Below, one piece after another: positions 13,349 to 25,373 of a stretch of 64,000 nucleotides of DNA. The first letter of the stretch is position 1, and each line of letters opens with the position of its first letter. The notes beneath the pieces were generated by a model, which worked only from the letters and a program-made list of their open reading frames with translations, was not told where the DNA came from and did not search any database. Position numbers and translations under genes: made by a program. This stretch comes from Eretmocerus hayati (taxonomy: Eukaryota; Arthropoda; Insecta; Hymenoptera; Aphelinidae): contig CM056743.1 in the NCBI GenBank assembly GCA_029851415.1, positions 90,494,501 to 90,558,500 on the forward strand, written 5' to 3'.

Positions 13349-14990
13349 TTCAAGAAAATATTTCACTGGAATATTTCAATGGAATCTTTCAGAAATCTTC
13401 CAGGAATATTTCAGGAAATAATTCATAATATTCCGTTGGAATATTCCATAGCAATCCCCCAGGAAGCTCCCAGAAATATTTCATGAAATATTACGAACAA
13501 TCTTTCAGAAACCTTACGCTGAAAGATTTCTGAAAGGTTTCTGAAAGATTTCAGTGCAACATCCCAAGAGTTTGACTTGGAAATATTTCTGCAATGTTGC
13601 ACGACACTTTTGCAGCAACGTTGCACTGGGAGGTCTTCGGGAGCTTCCTGGAAGATTTTTGAGAGGATTCTGAGAGCTTCCTCGATAAGATTTCAGTGCA
13701 ATATTTGCAAAACATCGTCTTCAAACATTCTTGCAATATTCCTGACAATCTTTCAGCAATATTGATTCGGAGAAATTCTCAAGAGGTTTTCCAATATATA
13801 GTCCTTTGAAGAATTTTTGCAATATCCCAAAAGTATGGCTTTCATATATTTCATCAATTGACAATTTCTCAGCAATTGTGATGGAGAAAATTCTTGGAAG
13901 ATTTCTAAAAGCTTTCTGAAAGATTCCAGTGCAATATTCTAGCGATATTACTTCAAAATATCCCTGCAATATTCTACAAACAACATTCCAGCAATCCTGG
14001 TCCGGAAGATTTTTGGAAGATTCCTGAAAGATTACTGAAAGATTCCAGTGTAATATTGCAAAAAAATGACTTTTGAATATTCCTGCAATATTGCACGACA
14101 ACATCCAAGCAATCTTGCATCGGAAGATTTTCGATAAAGTTCCTGAAAGCTTCCTGGAACACTGTTGATCGGTACCTGAGTGCTCTTCCAAAGATCCCAG
14201 TGCAATACTCCAAAAACATCTTATTATGCCTGCGATGATCCACTGGCAGTCTGTCTTCAATTTCCTCCCAATAAAATATTCGGGCCAAGTTCGTGGAGGT
14301 TTGCTGAAAGATCCCAGTGGATCTTCCAAAAGTAGTATTCCGAAGTTGTTCTCAAAAATTTCATTGTAAATATTCCAGCAATCTTATTCCGAACGATTTT
14401 TGAATGCTTTCTGACAGATTTCAGTGGAATATAATGTTTCGTGAATCTCATGATCTCCATATATTCCTGCTGTACAGTGAGAATCTTTGGGAAGATACCA
14501 GAAAGGTTATCCAGTGCAATATGCAATTGATATTTCTGAAAGATTTCAGTGCAATATTCCATAAATATCTTTCTGAAATATTTGTGCAATATCTGGTTGA
14601 GTCCAGATCACATATGCCTCCACGATATGCTCAGGTTATCAAGTGATCTGGATTCTAAGGCTCTTGAACAATAACCGAAATTATTAATAACCGTATGGAG
14701 GCTTAGAATGGGAGTCCTGAAATGTCGATCCTCTTCAAGCTCAGAAGAGTATTTCTGAGACGAAAATGCATCGCTATAATTGGATTTCAAGGTGCTAAAT
14801 TTATCCAACTATATACTGTGGCTCCGCGAGGGTTAGTTCATCATTCATAGCCAGACATCTTGAGTATTCCAAAATTCTTCTAATGAGCAAATTTGGCGTT
14901 ATTGGGATCTTTTACTAATTCGATCCTCTGGTGAATAATTCTCGAGGATCTCGTCCTGGCCACTCGAAGCTGGTCAGGTCAGGTTAGCAA

Positions 14991-15046
14991 GTCAGTGCCA
15001 TCAATTCAGTCAGTGCAGTCAGTGCCAGTCAGTGCCAGTCAGTGCC
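14991..15046 (+). repeat. CAGTCAGTGC minisatellite
   Basis: Short tandem runs of CAGTCAGTGC and its variant CCAGTCAGTG, four to five units, lie inside the non-repetitive centre of the 4.3-kb element. Confidence 0.8.
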
Positions 15047-17605
15047 GTGCAGCATCGTCCAGGACCAATCTCTGCACGCCGAGCTGAATATCATCAACTT
15101 GTGTTCTTCGTGGCGAGTCGTGTATAAAGGAAATTTCCATGTATTTCCCAACGTTTCCTTGTTACTCATCTCGTAGTGATGCATCAAGTATTGTCAACCT
15201 TATGGAAAACTTTACGAACTTGCGGTCTTACAGTTTTCAAGTGACCGGCATGAGCAACCATAACCTATGCCCTCGTTGTCGGAACTTTCTTAACCCATAG
15301 AGCTGATCTGTATTCGTTGCTGATACCTTGTAGATCAGATGAGTATTTCTGCCCAATAATCTTTTTGAGTGCTGGTGAGCAAAGAGCTAGACACTTTGTG
15401 TTCAGTCAAAGATATATTTGCAGGAAAATGGGTGCGAGCAAATGGACGAAATGCTATTTAAAGCAGGATCACTGATGACATCATCATTTGTCACTGTAAG
15501 ATAGAGATAAACCATCAATTATGATGAGAAAAATTATCTCAACATATACAAGCTACCCACACATCTTCTGCAACTCTTCATCCCATATCTGTAGGTGAGA
15601 TTCTATCCTCAACTAGATGGTGATTGTAGGATTCTGTAGACACGAGTCGTACACATTACTTCTCCAAGTCAAACCAATCCGCGAGAATGGGTTTTCATCC
15701 AGTTCTTGAATATTCCAATCTACATATTAGGTACATGACAATGGTCATCAAGAATGGCGATTGCATAGACATTCTTAAGCGTTGGTTGACAGTATTTGTA
15801 ATGAAACAAAGAGACATCTCTTGATCTTAAGCGTATGTTTGTGCAGCATCTGTATACCCAGGCTATGTTCAAGGTCCTTCCTTGATGGACGTATTGGATA
15901 ACCAATCAATGGGATTCTGATATCAGTAACAGTATCAATTGGACACCCTATGAGAGCTTGGAGTATTTCAGCCATCAGACTAAGTAAAACATTAGGTAAC
16001 CATACAATCCTTTGGATGGAAACGAAGTAGAGTTTTGGGGATCATAACTTTCAGATTTCAACTTAATATGACCATGAACAGACAACTTTTCTAAGAGAAT
16101 ATTCACAAGAATCGAATGGAAAAATTCCTCATCAAACAAAATTATATTAGAGACTTTGCTGTGAAACTCTGCATTGGTTTCTCATCTCACTTTTGAACCC
16201 TCCATACAGTTATGAATCCTCCATCTATCCTACGTGGAATCCTGGTTTGTTTTGTTGAAGCTGATCTCATCAAATTCTTCATTGAGGATGAGATGAACGA
16301 ATCCAAAGTAAGATTAGTTTTCAGAGAAAATGACTCTATTACCGTGCACTAATATTTCCATTTAATATAGAAAAGTTTTGTTTGAACCGAGGTTGTCAGT
16401 CCTACCAATTTGAACAATGAATTAGTTCTGAACTAATGAAAGCACACTGTGAATACACTTTACATTGTTCATTCTACTCAGATGACAACTGTTGAGTTGA
16501 GAACAAAATTAGGTGTTACTCGCTGGCTCTTGTTTCAGATCAGACATGAGATGATACTTCTCACTCAGAGGTCTTTCTAGCCCGGTTCCTCAAGGAAACT
16601 ACAATAAATTTACTACTAAGCTATTGGTAGGAGATTTCAGGAAACATAACTCTACTGTGAGGAATCCCATGAAATTTTTCAGGAACCCAGATGGAACATG
16701 ATTGAATCTTCAGAGGAAAAGGAAACTTGTGAGACATTCGAACAATACGCTGATTTCTCACTTGTCTCCAATTTGGAGTAACCAAACGTCCCTTTTTTTC
16801 GAATGCTATTTTTTTGAGCCTCTGATGGTAAGTTTAGCGTGAGTTCTGGAAAGAGTTTTCCAACGAGATTCTGTATTATCTCCAACTGGTATCTTTGGAT
16901 ATTACCTTATTTAATTTATGACCTAGTTTAGGTTATAACCTGAAAACATCTGGGATTTCCTGTAAAAAATTTATCTGTGAGTGAGTAAAAGTTCTTCCAA
17001 TTCGTACAAGTTCCAGAATCTTTCCATCCTTTTGTCTGCAAAAAACTATACTGAATATCATTGAATGTTTTCGAAGTATTTCAGAAAAATGAGACTACAG
17101 TAAGAGACCCCGGGCAATCTGCCAAGAATCCAGATGGAATGTACCTATATAGTAATCAACCTGAAATATTTTAGAAATATTGTCAGAAATCTTTTATGAA
17201 AGATTTCAAAAATCTTCCACCAAAGATTCCAGAGATATTTCCAACCACAGACATAGTACTGCCAGGAATCTTTCATGAGATATTTCAGAAATATTTCATG
17301 GATTATTCCAGGAATATTCCCGACCGCGGACATAACTATATTCCCGAGAGGTTTCAATGAAATCTTCCAGAGATCTTTCATTGAAAGATTCCTGGAAGAT
17401 TCCTGGCAATGTTATAGAAACGTTCCAGTGAAATATTTCAATGTAATATTTCTGGAAGATTTCTGCAAGATTCCCTGGAATCTTCCCATGAAAGCTTCCA
17501 GGAAGATTCCCAGCCGCGGACATAACTATATTCCAGGAATATTCCAGAGTAATATTTTTGGAATATTCCAATCTTTCAATGTAATATTCCTGGAATATTC
17601 CTGAA

Positions 17606-17625
17606 AGATTCCCATGCTGTGTGGG
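17606..17625 (-). repeat. Right terminal inverted repeat
   Basis: Ends ATTCCCATGCTGTGTGGG, the inverse of the terminus at 13329. The same terminus, with one change near its start, ends the element at 2306. Confidence 0.75.
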
Positions 17626-20600
17626 CAGTACGTTGAGAATTCATCAAGTTCTCTCGGATACTTTACAACGTATCTTTATTCATTCGAAAGCTTATGTCAA
17701 AAGCTACCAGAAGAATCCAGATACGCGTGATTTGAGCGATATGGAGCCGAGTAATCAGAAATTTAGACGCGAAATAACCGCGAGGCACACCGAGTAAATA
17801 AATGGTTGACATAGCCACTATAGTTCCCCACTCCCCATCTCTCCGTGTATGAGGAACTTTGTGTATTAAAAAAAATTAAATGGTATTTTGAACAAGAGCT
17901 CTCATCTCATGGATTCGCGATGGTAGAAAATCATAATTGCGTATGAGATTACAATCGTGTTCCGCGGTTCTTACTGGGGAAAAGCTTCTAATCCCGGCCA
18001 TACTCGCGAATTACCCAAATGGTACCGAGAAATCAACGAATGCTTCCGAGAAGCTAAAGATCTCATCTTAGGGTCACTAATTTTGGTAGTTCAATTATTC
18101 ACCTCATCCCGGATTGCACGATAGAAATTTTCGCGGGTCCCACCGGTGGGACCTGCAGAAATTCGTGAGGATCTTTGTCAGTAGATGTCCAAAACTGGAT
18201 AACATTTCAAATGATTTGACTTTTATAGATGCAAAATTATGCGTTTGTACTACTCCCTCGCACTCTGGGACGGAATGCCGGTCAAAATACCCATCGACCA
18301 CACTAAGATTTTTTATTGTGTTTTTCAATGCAAGAACCACCATCTCCGGCTTTATACCCGCTAGCCAAAGATGACGGCTTGCCTGGGGAAAAAGGTCATT
18401 TCACTATCACGCGCCTCAACTCGCGACCTTTACCCATGTTTGGGAAGAATCAACTTCGTCCAAGTGCACCTGATCATTTTAGATAATTCATAGTTTGGTT
18501 CATGATAAGAAACTTACATTGTTAGTAACTGCATATTGCAATCAAGGGGGTGGGTGGAAAAAGGGCGTAACTGGAAAACAGTCATTTTGAGAAAATCAAT
18601 AAAAACTTAATAGAAACCGCTAGAGACATAATTGGTTGAGCTGACTCATTTCGAAGAAGATAGCATTCTCTACATAGCCCAACCCAAGCCGGGGGATGAA
18701 ATTTGATTTTGAGCTTTTTTCAGCAATTTCAAAAAATGCAATTACGCCCTTTTTCCGAATACAGGGTCAAATTTCGGCCTTTGTTCATTATAAAAAGTGA
18801 AATTAAATCTCGAGATCAAGTCCAATCGTCTCCAAATTTTTTGAGAGTATTCCTGGGCATGTTTTGAAAGATATCTGATTGCTGGGGGGTGGTTTAATTC
18901 ATGCTCCACGATTCTATGGACACTCGGATTTTAGGGTAAAATAAGGGACGAGCTCGAAAAAGGGAGATAAGGGGAATAAGGGACAGGGCTAAATTCCTCA
19001 TACAATTTCCCAGTTGTTTTCCACGATTTGCAGATTTGAGAACTTGATTTTCCCAGGTTCAAATTAGTACAGTTTAAAATATTCTGTACAACTTTTTTGT
19101 ATTCAAAATTAGAATGAAATAGATACACTGCCAGTTAAATGTGTATATACTTAAAGATAGAAAATCCCAGCTCAAGAAATCTGCTCAGTCGGTAGCTTCT
19201 TACAAGCACTCCTAGGCGATTCTGGTTCTTCTTTCGTGCAACACAATAGATTTTTGCCAGGTCGAATCGAATCCTAGAGAAAATTCACGAAAATTGTGTC
19301 AAAGCTCAGACATTAGCAAGTCAGACATAAATTGATGGATCAAAATGATTAAAAAATCATCTTGAAGTAGTAGTCATGGGTCCTTGAGAAATTATGAAAG
19401 GGCTCATACTTCAACTGGTATGAATACTATTCTTATTTCTTTCAACTAACAATGAAGAAAAACTCGAGAGAAATGAAAGGGATATCACCGCTGGTCCGAT
19501 TTTCCCACCGTTCATAAACTTTAGGACTCTTTCACAAGAGGAAACTTTCGTCAGAGAAACCGTCATTTTCCGGACCGGAAGTGACTCAAAGTAAGTTTTG
19601 AAAACGTACTTCTGAAGCCCTCGACTCCTACCTTTATACGCCCTTCAGATCATTTTGATCCACCCACTCATGGATGACTTGCAGAGGTCTGAATGTTGAC
19701 CCAATTTTTGAGTTTCCCCCGCAGGATTCGAGTCGTTCTTGCGTAGATCTTTTGTGTCGCACCGAAAAAATCCTCAAAAGTCCTTGGAGTACTTGGAAAA
19801 AGCTACGAAATGAGCTAAATTGAAGTCGTCATGGGCCAAGTTGGTCGCAAGCATCTTTTCTGATTCCTTCTCTTTAATCTTTTGGTGTATACAAACTCTT
19901 GCCCTGTTCTGTAAATTGAATCTATTCTCTTGAAATCTCTAGGTTCAAGGTGGAAAAAGTTGAAAATTTACGTTTTTTGACTCAAAATGACAGTTTTCAA
20001 AATTTTTCCGGTGCAATTTTTTTTTCAAGACTGCTTCCAGATTTCCAAGGTTTTTCAGGTTCGCTAGACACTCTGATTATTGTAGTTTCATACAACCCAG
20101 TGAAATACTCACAATCCTCCACAAAGAATTGAACTTTTTCAGCACTATACCATAGTCGTGGAGCCTATTCCTAAAGGAATGAATATTTTTGGGTTCACTT
20201 CTCATTCGCGCGTTCAACAGATTTTGCAAATTTTTAAAAATTTTTGTGGTCTGAGTACACCAAACACAGCTATTTTCGGCCTTAATTTACAATATGGGAT
20301 CTCGCAATAGTGAGATTATCGAGTTATAATAAATTCTCTCCCGAATGACTTTTCGCGTTGCTCGTTCGAACTTGATAACTGTGATACAACCTGTCTAAGT
20401 ACAGTTGTACTTACACGGTTGCTAGTGACTTCGAATGAATGTTTTTCAAGACACGGAATCCTGAAACAGGCCCCACCTTGTGTAAGGCGCCGGCGATTGT
20501 ATGAGACATTTCTCCACATTCTTGAGTTCTTCTGCAGATACTCAGAAAGATCTCACTCTAACGAAAAGTATGGTTGCCATTCCAATATTAATCAAAGTAC

Positions 20601-21163
20601 TTTAGATTATACTTTAGATTATCTTGAAAGGTTGTCGCAAAACCCATGAAATTAGCTCAAAGCGTTGCGAAACGCTAGGATCGATGACCTTTGGAAAGAG
20701 CAAATTTTGATGGTGCATTTGAAATTGAGGATTAGCTGCAAATTTCAAACAATAATTCAATTATATTCGAGAGAGATTCCATTGGTATAGGTGTTATTGC
20801 ACAGTTCAATATTCTGATGCAAAGAAAACTTGAAACGTGAACAATAGTATAGAATTTGAAAAATTAATCAAGCTTGTCCGTAACGTCATGTACTCAATCT
20901 CATGTCAAGATAAATTAGATTCGAAGCATGGTTCTAGGCAGTTGTTCGGAAACCTGTATACAGGTTCGACCACTACGCGTGTAACTCATCATTATTTAGT
21001 ATATTCAAAGACAAGATTGATGAAATTTCTTTGTTCATTGCTCAAGTAAGAATCTGCAAGAATTGAGATGAATACAGAAAAATTCGAAATGAGGGTCTTA
21101 AAAACTCAATGAATAATAATATTTGAGATTGCAAAAATATCCGCACGAGAACAATGAAAAGTA
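17626..21163. other. No recognisable gene; fragments related to neighbouring DNA elements
   Basis: No frame shows recognisable motifs. A perfect 18-bp palindrome, GGTCCCACCGGTGGGACC, sits near 18136-18153. At 19780-19850, words such as GTACTTGGAAAAAGC and ATGAGCTAAATTGAAGTC resemble parts of the foldback element at 21164-22092, suggesting a diverged relative. Confidence 0.35.
18545..18574 (+). repeat. Terminus resembling the 2.7-kb element ends
   Basis: AGGGGGTGGGTGGAAAAAGG followed by GCGTAACT matches the terminal sequence GAGGGGGTGGGTGGA...AAGGGCCTAA of the elements at 25171-30601, with a G for C change in the subterminal word. A partner end was not found. Confidence 0.45.
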
Positions 21164-22092
21164 TACTACCGGTCAAAAGTTGAAGCTCACCCAAAATTTT
21201 TTTATTCAATTTTGTGAGTTTAACTACTCGGCTCTATTTGACCGTAGATGACTCTTTCGGGGCTCGCTCATTTTGAAGGTTTTTTCACGTACTTTAAGAT
21301 AGCGTTATTCATTTTTATCCGCAAGGATCGGGATCTTTCCAATTTGAGCTTGAGAAATTGTCAATTTCGACGATTTTTGAGAGAATCTTTGGGCTCGTGC
21401 TAAGTTGAGACACAAGAATGTTCCAATATGGGGGCTGTGATACCCCAAAGCGACAAGTCTAAAGCTCCAAAATCCATTCTTGAACGTCCCTCTACGCCAC
21501 TTCTAGGCCCATCTATGACATTTCCTCTGAGTCAAGATTTTTGCAAAAACTAGCACCTATATCCAAAGATGACAAGAAACCTCCTTTTTTGGGGCATATT
21601 TCAAAGGTTTCTCGTTCTTTTGATCAAGATAGTATAGATGAGATAACAGAAATTATGATTATACTTCATAAAAAATGCATCTCAATATATCTCTCGGATT
21701 GGATTGCTATTTTTTGCGAGAAATCTCCCCTGGGAGGAAATGTCATAGCCCGGATTAGCAGTGGCGTAGAGGGACGTGCAAAAACGGATTCTGGAGCTCT
21801 AGACTTATACTTTTGTATCTCTTAATTCCCATATTGAAAGATGTATGTGGCTCAAATTGGCACGAGCCAAAAGATTCTCTCAAAAATCGTCGAAATTGAC
21901 ACTTTTCCAAACTCAAATTCGAAAGATCCCGATCCGTGCTGATGAAAATGAATAATGACTTCTTGAAGTACGTGGAAAAACCTCCAAAATGAGTACCGGT
22001 AAAGTCCTATACGGCCAAATAGAGCTGGGTAGATCAAGTCACAAAATTAAAAAAAAATTTTTTGGATGAGCTTCAACTTTTGACCGGTAGTG
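21164..22092. mobile_element. ~0.93-kb foldback (palindromic) element with Tc1/mariner-like ends
   Basis: The two halves are inverted copies of each other. The left end reads TACTACCGGTCAAAAGTTGA and the right end is the inverse of CACTACCGGTCAAAAGTTGA, flanked by TA dinucleotides as expected for Tc1/mariner target duplications. Inner segments also pair, for example the TCTAGACTT-type words and the CGTAGAGGGACGT words on either side of about 21640. The CCGGTCAAAAGTT terminus resembles Tc1-family ends. There is no transposase, so this is a non-autonomous foldback derivative. Confidence 0.75.
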
Positions 22093-23258
22093 TATTACCC
22101 CATGAGAAAAAAGTTTCGCGTTGCTCGAAGAATTTTATCGGTGTCGTCGAATTAATTTGACACGCTCTTCAGATTCATAACTTTATCGATTGCCAGAAAA
22201 CTGTCTGAAGGCTAAGTGGTACTTTTGACTCGAAAAGAGATCAATCGTGCGTTCTCAACACAAAATTCTTGAAATAATTTTATTAACAAATGTGCGCGAG
22301 ATCTTTCAAGACGTGTATGACACGATCGACATACCAATGATGCAATCTATAATACCCGCGGTCAGAGATCAATAAATTATCCATTTCCACGATTCATCTG
22401 ACAGCCGATTGACGGAAACGAGAAGTTTTTCGGTAAATTTCGACGCATGTTTTTAAAAATAAGGTACAAGCGTTGAAGACGTGTAACAGTATCGAAAGCA
22501 TTCATTTCGTGATAAGTATATTATCAGCACGTGGAAGTCTTCTTGCGTTCATAAAGCTTTTAAATAATCTACCAAGCTCCGTGAGATCAAATATGGTTAA
22601 TGATCCTCATGTAACGTACATTATACAATGGATCAAAATGTATCTTACTCGTTCTCGTGGAAATTGTATTCAAAATGAATGAGCAGAAGTTCGAGATAAT
22701 TCATAAACTCTGGTATTCATAGTCGTCCCTAACCCGTGGTTTACGGACGACTATGAATACCAATGAAAAACTGCGGTACAATCTAGTACCATCAAGAGAT
22801 CATATTACTGATATATACCTCTCATTAAATGTATCATTCTTGTTTCAAAAAAGTTGAACTATGTTGTCAAGGAAAGACCACGGTCAATACCCGATGTTGT
22901 AGCACAGTTGAGAAGTTAGAAACGCTATTGACAGCATGGATTCCCATAGAGCAAAATTTATTGTAGGTCACAGTTACAAACACTTGATACGCTGATGGTC
23001 AAAGCTACGAGGCAATGCTTCATCAAGAGGGCAGCACAAGCATGCTGTTTTCTCGTAGTTCATCACTATTACTTTCACTTTTCCGTAGAAAATAAGCTCT
23101 TGTCAGAACGATACTTCTGGTTTGAGGTAGCAGAATGTCTACGTAGTCTTCTGATGGATTGTCACAACAAACCTGAAATGAATAAGGCGATACATTGCAA
23201 CAAAACTGTAACCCAATACATTACGGATCAGTTGGGTTAAAAGAAGAAAACTCACTTG
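22093..23258. other. Spacer downstream (3') of the minus-strand kinase gene
   Basis: There is no recognisable coding sequence apart from the small hairpin listed separately. It probably contains the kinase gene's 3' UTR. Confidence 0.4.
22711..22762. repeat. Perfect 18-bp stem hairpin
   Basis: TGGTATTCATAGTCGTCC at 22711-22728 is perfectly complementary to GGACGACTATGAATACCA at 22745-22762, with a 16-base loop. It is isolated and could be a tiny palindromic element or a structured transcript segment. Confidence 0.8.
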
Positions 23259-25166
23259 TTAACCACTCTGTTGCCAGACAGTGCTTTGTAGATGCTCATT
23301 TACTTCTCGTGCAGAATAACGCTTTTCAGGCCTCCACTGAAACCCTCCATCAAGTATTGCCATCAATTGTGGAGGGACGTCACGGTAATCAGGCTTCTTT
23401 TGTCCCCACAAAGTTTTCTTCATCAAGTCTTTCAAAGGATTTCCCCAATCGTCCACGATCTTTTTTTGAGGAATACTTCAAGTATGATGCAGCTTGTCGC
23501 CCACACATCAGACTTTTCGCTTATGCTGTAATCGTATATCAACACTTCTGGGGCTAGGTAGATATAGGTGCCTTTTGTTAAGTCGGTATCCTCGGTAAGC
23601 TCTAATTGTTCAGGAAGTTCATCGAGGTGGCTCGACCCAAAATCGCAGATTCTCAGCTTGAAATCCTGCGTTACCATGATGTTTTCTGGTTTTAGATCAC
23701 CATGGATGATTGGTGGTTTACATGCATGCAGGTACTGAATACCTGCCGATAATTGCTTGACGATATTTACCTGCTTAGCCACTGTATCAAGTTTGGGCAG
23801 TTCCGTATCTGGAACAAATAATATTCCTCTGAGCTCGCCACCCTCCACCAATTCGAGTATCAACCGACCTAGCGAGGAGTCGTAGTCGAAACTAAAGGCT
23901 AGCAGGGTAGCAACATTTGGCGATCTCGATGCACGATCGCTTATAGCGATTTCTCGCACTATATCGATGGTATCCTGGTACCTGGCATTGTGAACCTCCT
24001 TTATAGCCACTGATATTCCTTGAAAGTTTCCCAAATAAACGTCACCGTAAGCGCCCTTACCTAAGCTTATGAGCTCCTTTTTTTGTTAAATTCGAAAGTG
24101 AAATCGGTAGTCTTGACATTTAGAGCATTTACGCGAAGTTCGGTCGCTGTTTGGCCTTCTTTTGGCGTGCATAGAGAGCTATTCCGATGGACAACGACAA
24201 TTTCTCCATTTCCGCCGCAAAGGTGTAGCGGTTCATTACTGCACGAATCAAATTCATGGTCAAATGACGAGCTTGATTTCGATGATTTTTTGGTGCTTGG
24301 CGAGAGACTGACGTGAGCTGCAGGAGTATCGACGGGAGCTTCAGGCTCCTTCTTGATTTTTGCTTCACAGACTGTGGTCGAAAGGATTAGGTCTGAATCA
24401 TCATCTGACGTTAAAACAATCACTTCAGATTCCTCGGTATGAGCCACTTTCTCTTTCTTGGGAATGAGGATTCGTGTCGAGCCTGAATCTTCACCTGGCG
24501 ATAGTAGTACTATTTCCGATCCTACGGCAGCATGAGTCGCTTTTTCTGTTTTGGGAATTTTTACCTTACGCACTGAGGCCGGGTTACTATTCGCCTCTTC
24601 TCTAGCCCGACCTACGGTATTCATTGCATCCTCCATACTTCCAGCCAGTATTGCTACATCATTCGAATCGAAGCTAAACCTCTTTGCAAGATCAGCTTGT
24701 TTTTTAGCAGCAGATAGGTTACTAGATGTTTTAGGTGAAGTCTTACTCTCGCGGATTCTCACTTTCATAGATTGATACATGTCTCTCTTCTTTTGAAGTT
24801 CATCTTTTGATTTTTCCAACTTTATACCTTGGGAGTTGGGCTGTTCAGCTGTTACAGCGAGTTCTTCTTGGTCACTCTCCTGCTTGCTCTCTGCATAACG
24901 GCAAAATTCATTGGTAATCATCTGTCTTCTAAAGGTGTCGTTCGCCGTGGCGTACAAATATATGGACGAAGCCCCATTTACATGCTTGATACCGCTTCGT
25001 TTATCGTTATAAAAGGTCCGAAAATCGACTGGTTGAGGTTCTTTTGCGTGGTCGTGAAAAAATGGGAAAGGTCTGCTAGAGTTACCCAATTCGACTGTCG
25101 ATCCTTGACATAACAATTTAGTCACGACATTAGCATTTTCCACAAATAGGTCGACGAGCTCGGTAT
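23259..25166 (-). pseudogene. Exon 3, main part: linker and C-terminal protein kinase domain
   Basis: After YTELVDLFVENANVV and a Ser/Lys-rich linker with acidic clusters (ESEVIVLTSDDDSD, KIKKEPEAPV), a complete Ser/Thr-type kinase fold follows. It has the glycine loop GKGAYGDVYLG, the lysine of VAIKEV, a hinge near LILELVEGGELRG, the catalytic loop HGDLKPENIM, DFG in ICDFGSS, YLAPEVL, SDVWATSCI, and a final RPEKRYSAREV. The usual HRD is HGD, so this is a non-RD kinase. The frame changes near 24084 and again near 23463. At both places the sense strand reads C-AAAAAAA-G, and one extra A would keep the frame. Otherwise the segment is open. These could be assembly errors, real mutations or slippage sites. 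Confidence 0.75.
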
Positions 25167-25189
25167 AATTGAGGGGGTGGGTGGAAGAA

Positions 25190-25373
25190 GGGCCTAAGTG
25201 CACTTAGGCCCTTTTTCCGACCTACCGCTTTTTTGAACCCTTGAACCATGATCTATCACCCCATGAAAGTTTTTTTTCCATAAACTTCGAAAACCCCATA
25301 GATCAGAAAAAGGGCCTAAGTGCACTTAGGCCCTTTTACATATTCGATGAAACGGCCTAAGTGCACTTAGGCC
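25190..25373. repeat. Three subterminal 20-bp palindromes (copy 1)
   Basis: GGCCTAAGTGCACTTAGGCC occurs at about 25191-25210, 25313-25332 and 25354-25373. Copy 2 has the same three, about 2685 bp further on. Repeated subterminal palindromes are plausible transposase-binding sites, which is inference. Confidence 0.85.

Larger units (their letters stand above)
13329..17625. mobile_element. 4.3-kb foldback-like element with CCCACACAGCATGGGAA terminal inverted repeats
   Basis: The element begins CCCACACAGCATGGGAATAT and ends with the inverse, TTCCCATGCTGTGTGGG. Both arms (about 13329-14640 and 17150-17625) are saturated with degenerate palindromic words such as GGAATATTCC, GGAAGATTCC and TTCAGTGCAATATT. 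The centre (14640-17150) is non-repetitive and has no recognisable gene. In the left arm a larger unit of roughly 115-155 bp recurs, each starting near a CAGTGCAATATT word. In the right arm the block around CCGCGGACATAACTATATTC occurs at 17326-17345 and 17514-17533. No clear target duplication is visible (CA at most). No transposase lies inside, so it is presumably non-autonomous. Confidence 0.7.

Noticed and set aside
13721..14329. 202-codon frame in the repeat arm
   Set aside because: The translation is just the repeated palindromic words (for example GIFKSHFF/GIFQKAFRN variants) with no protein-like pattern.
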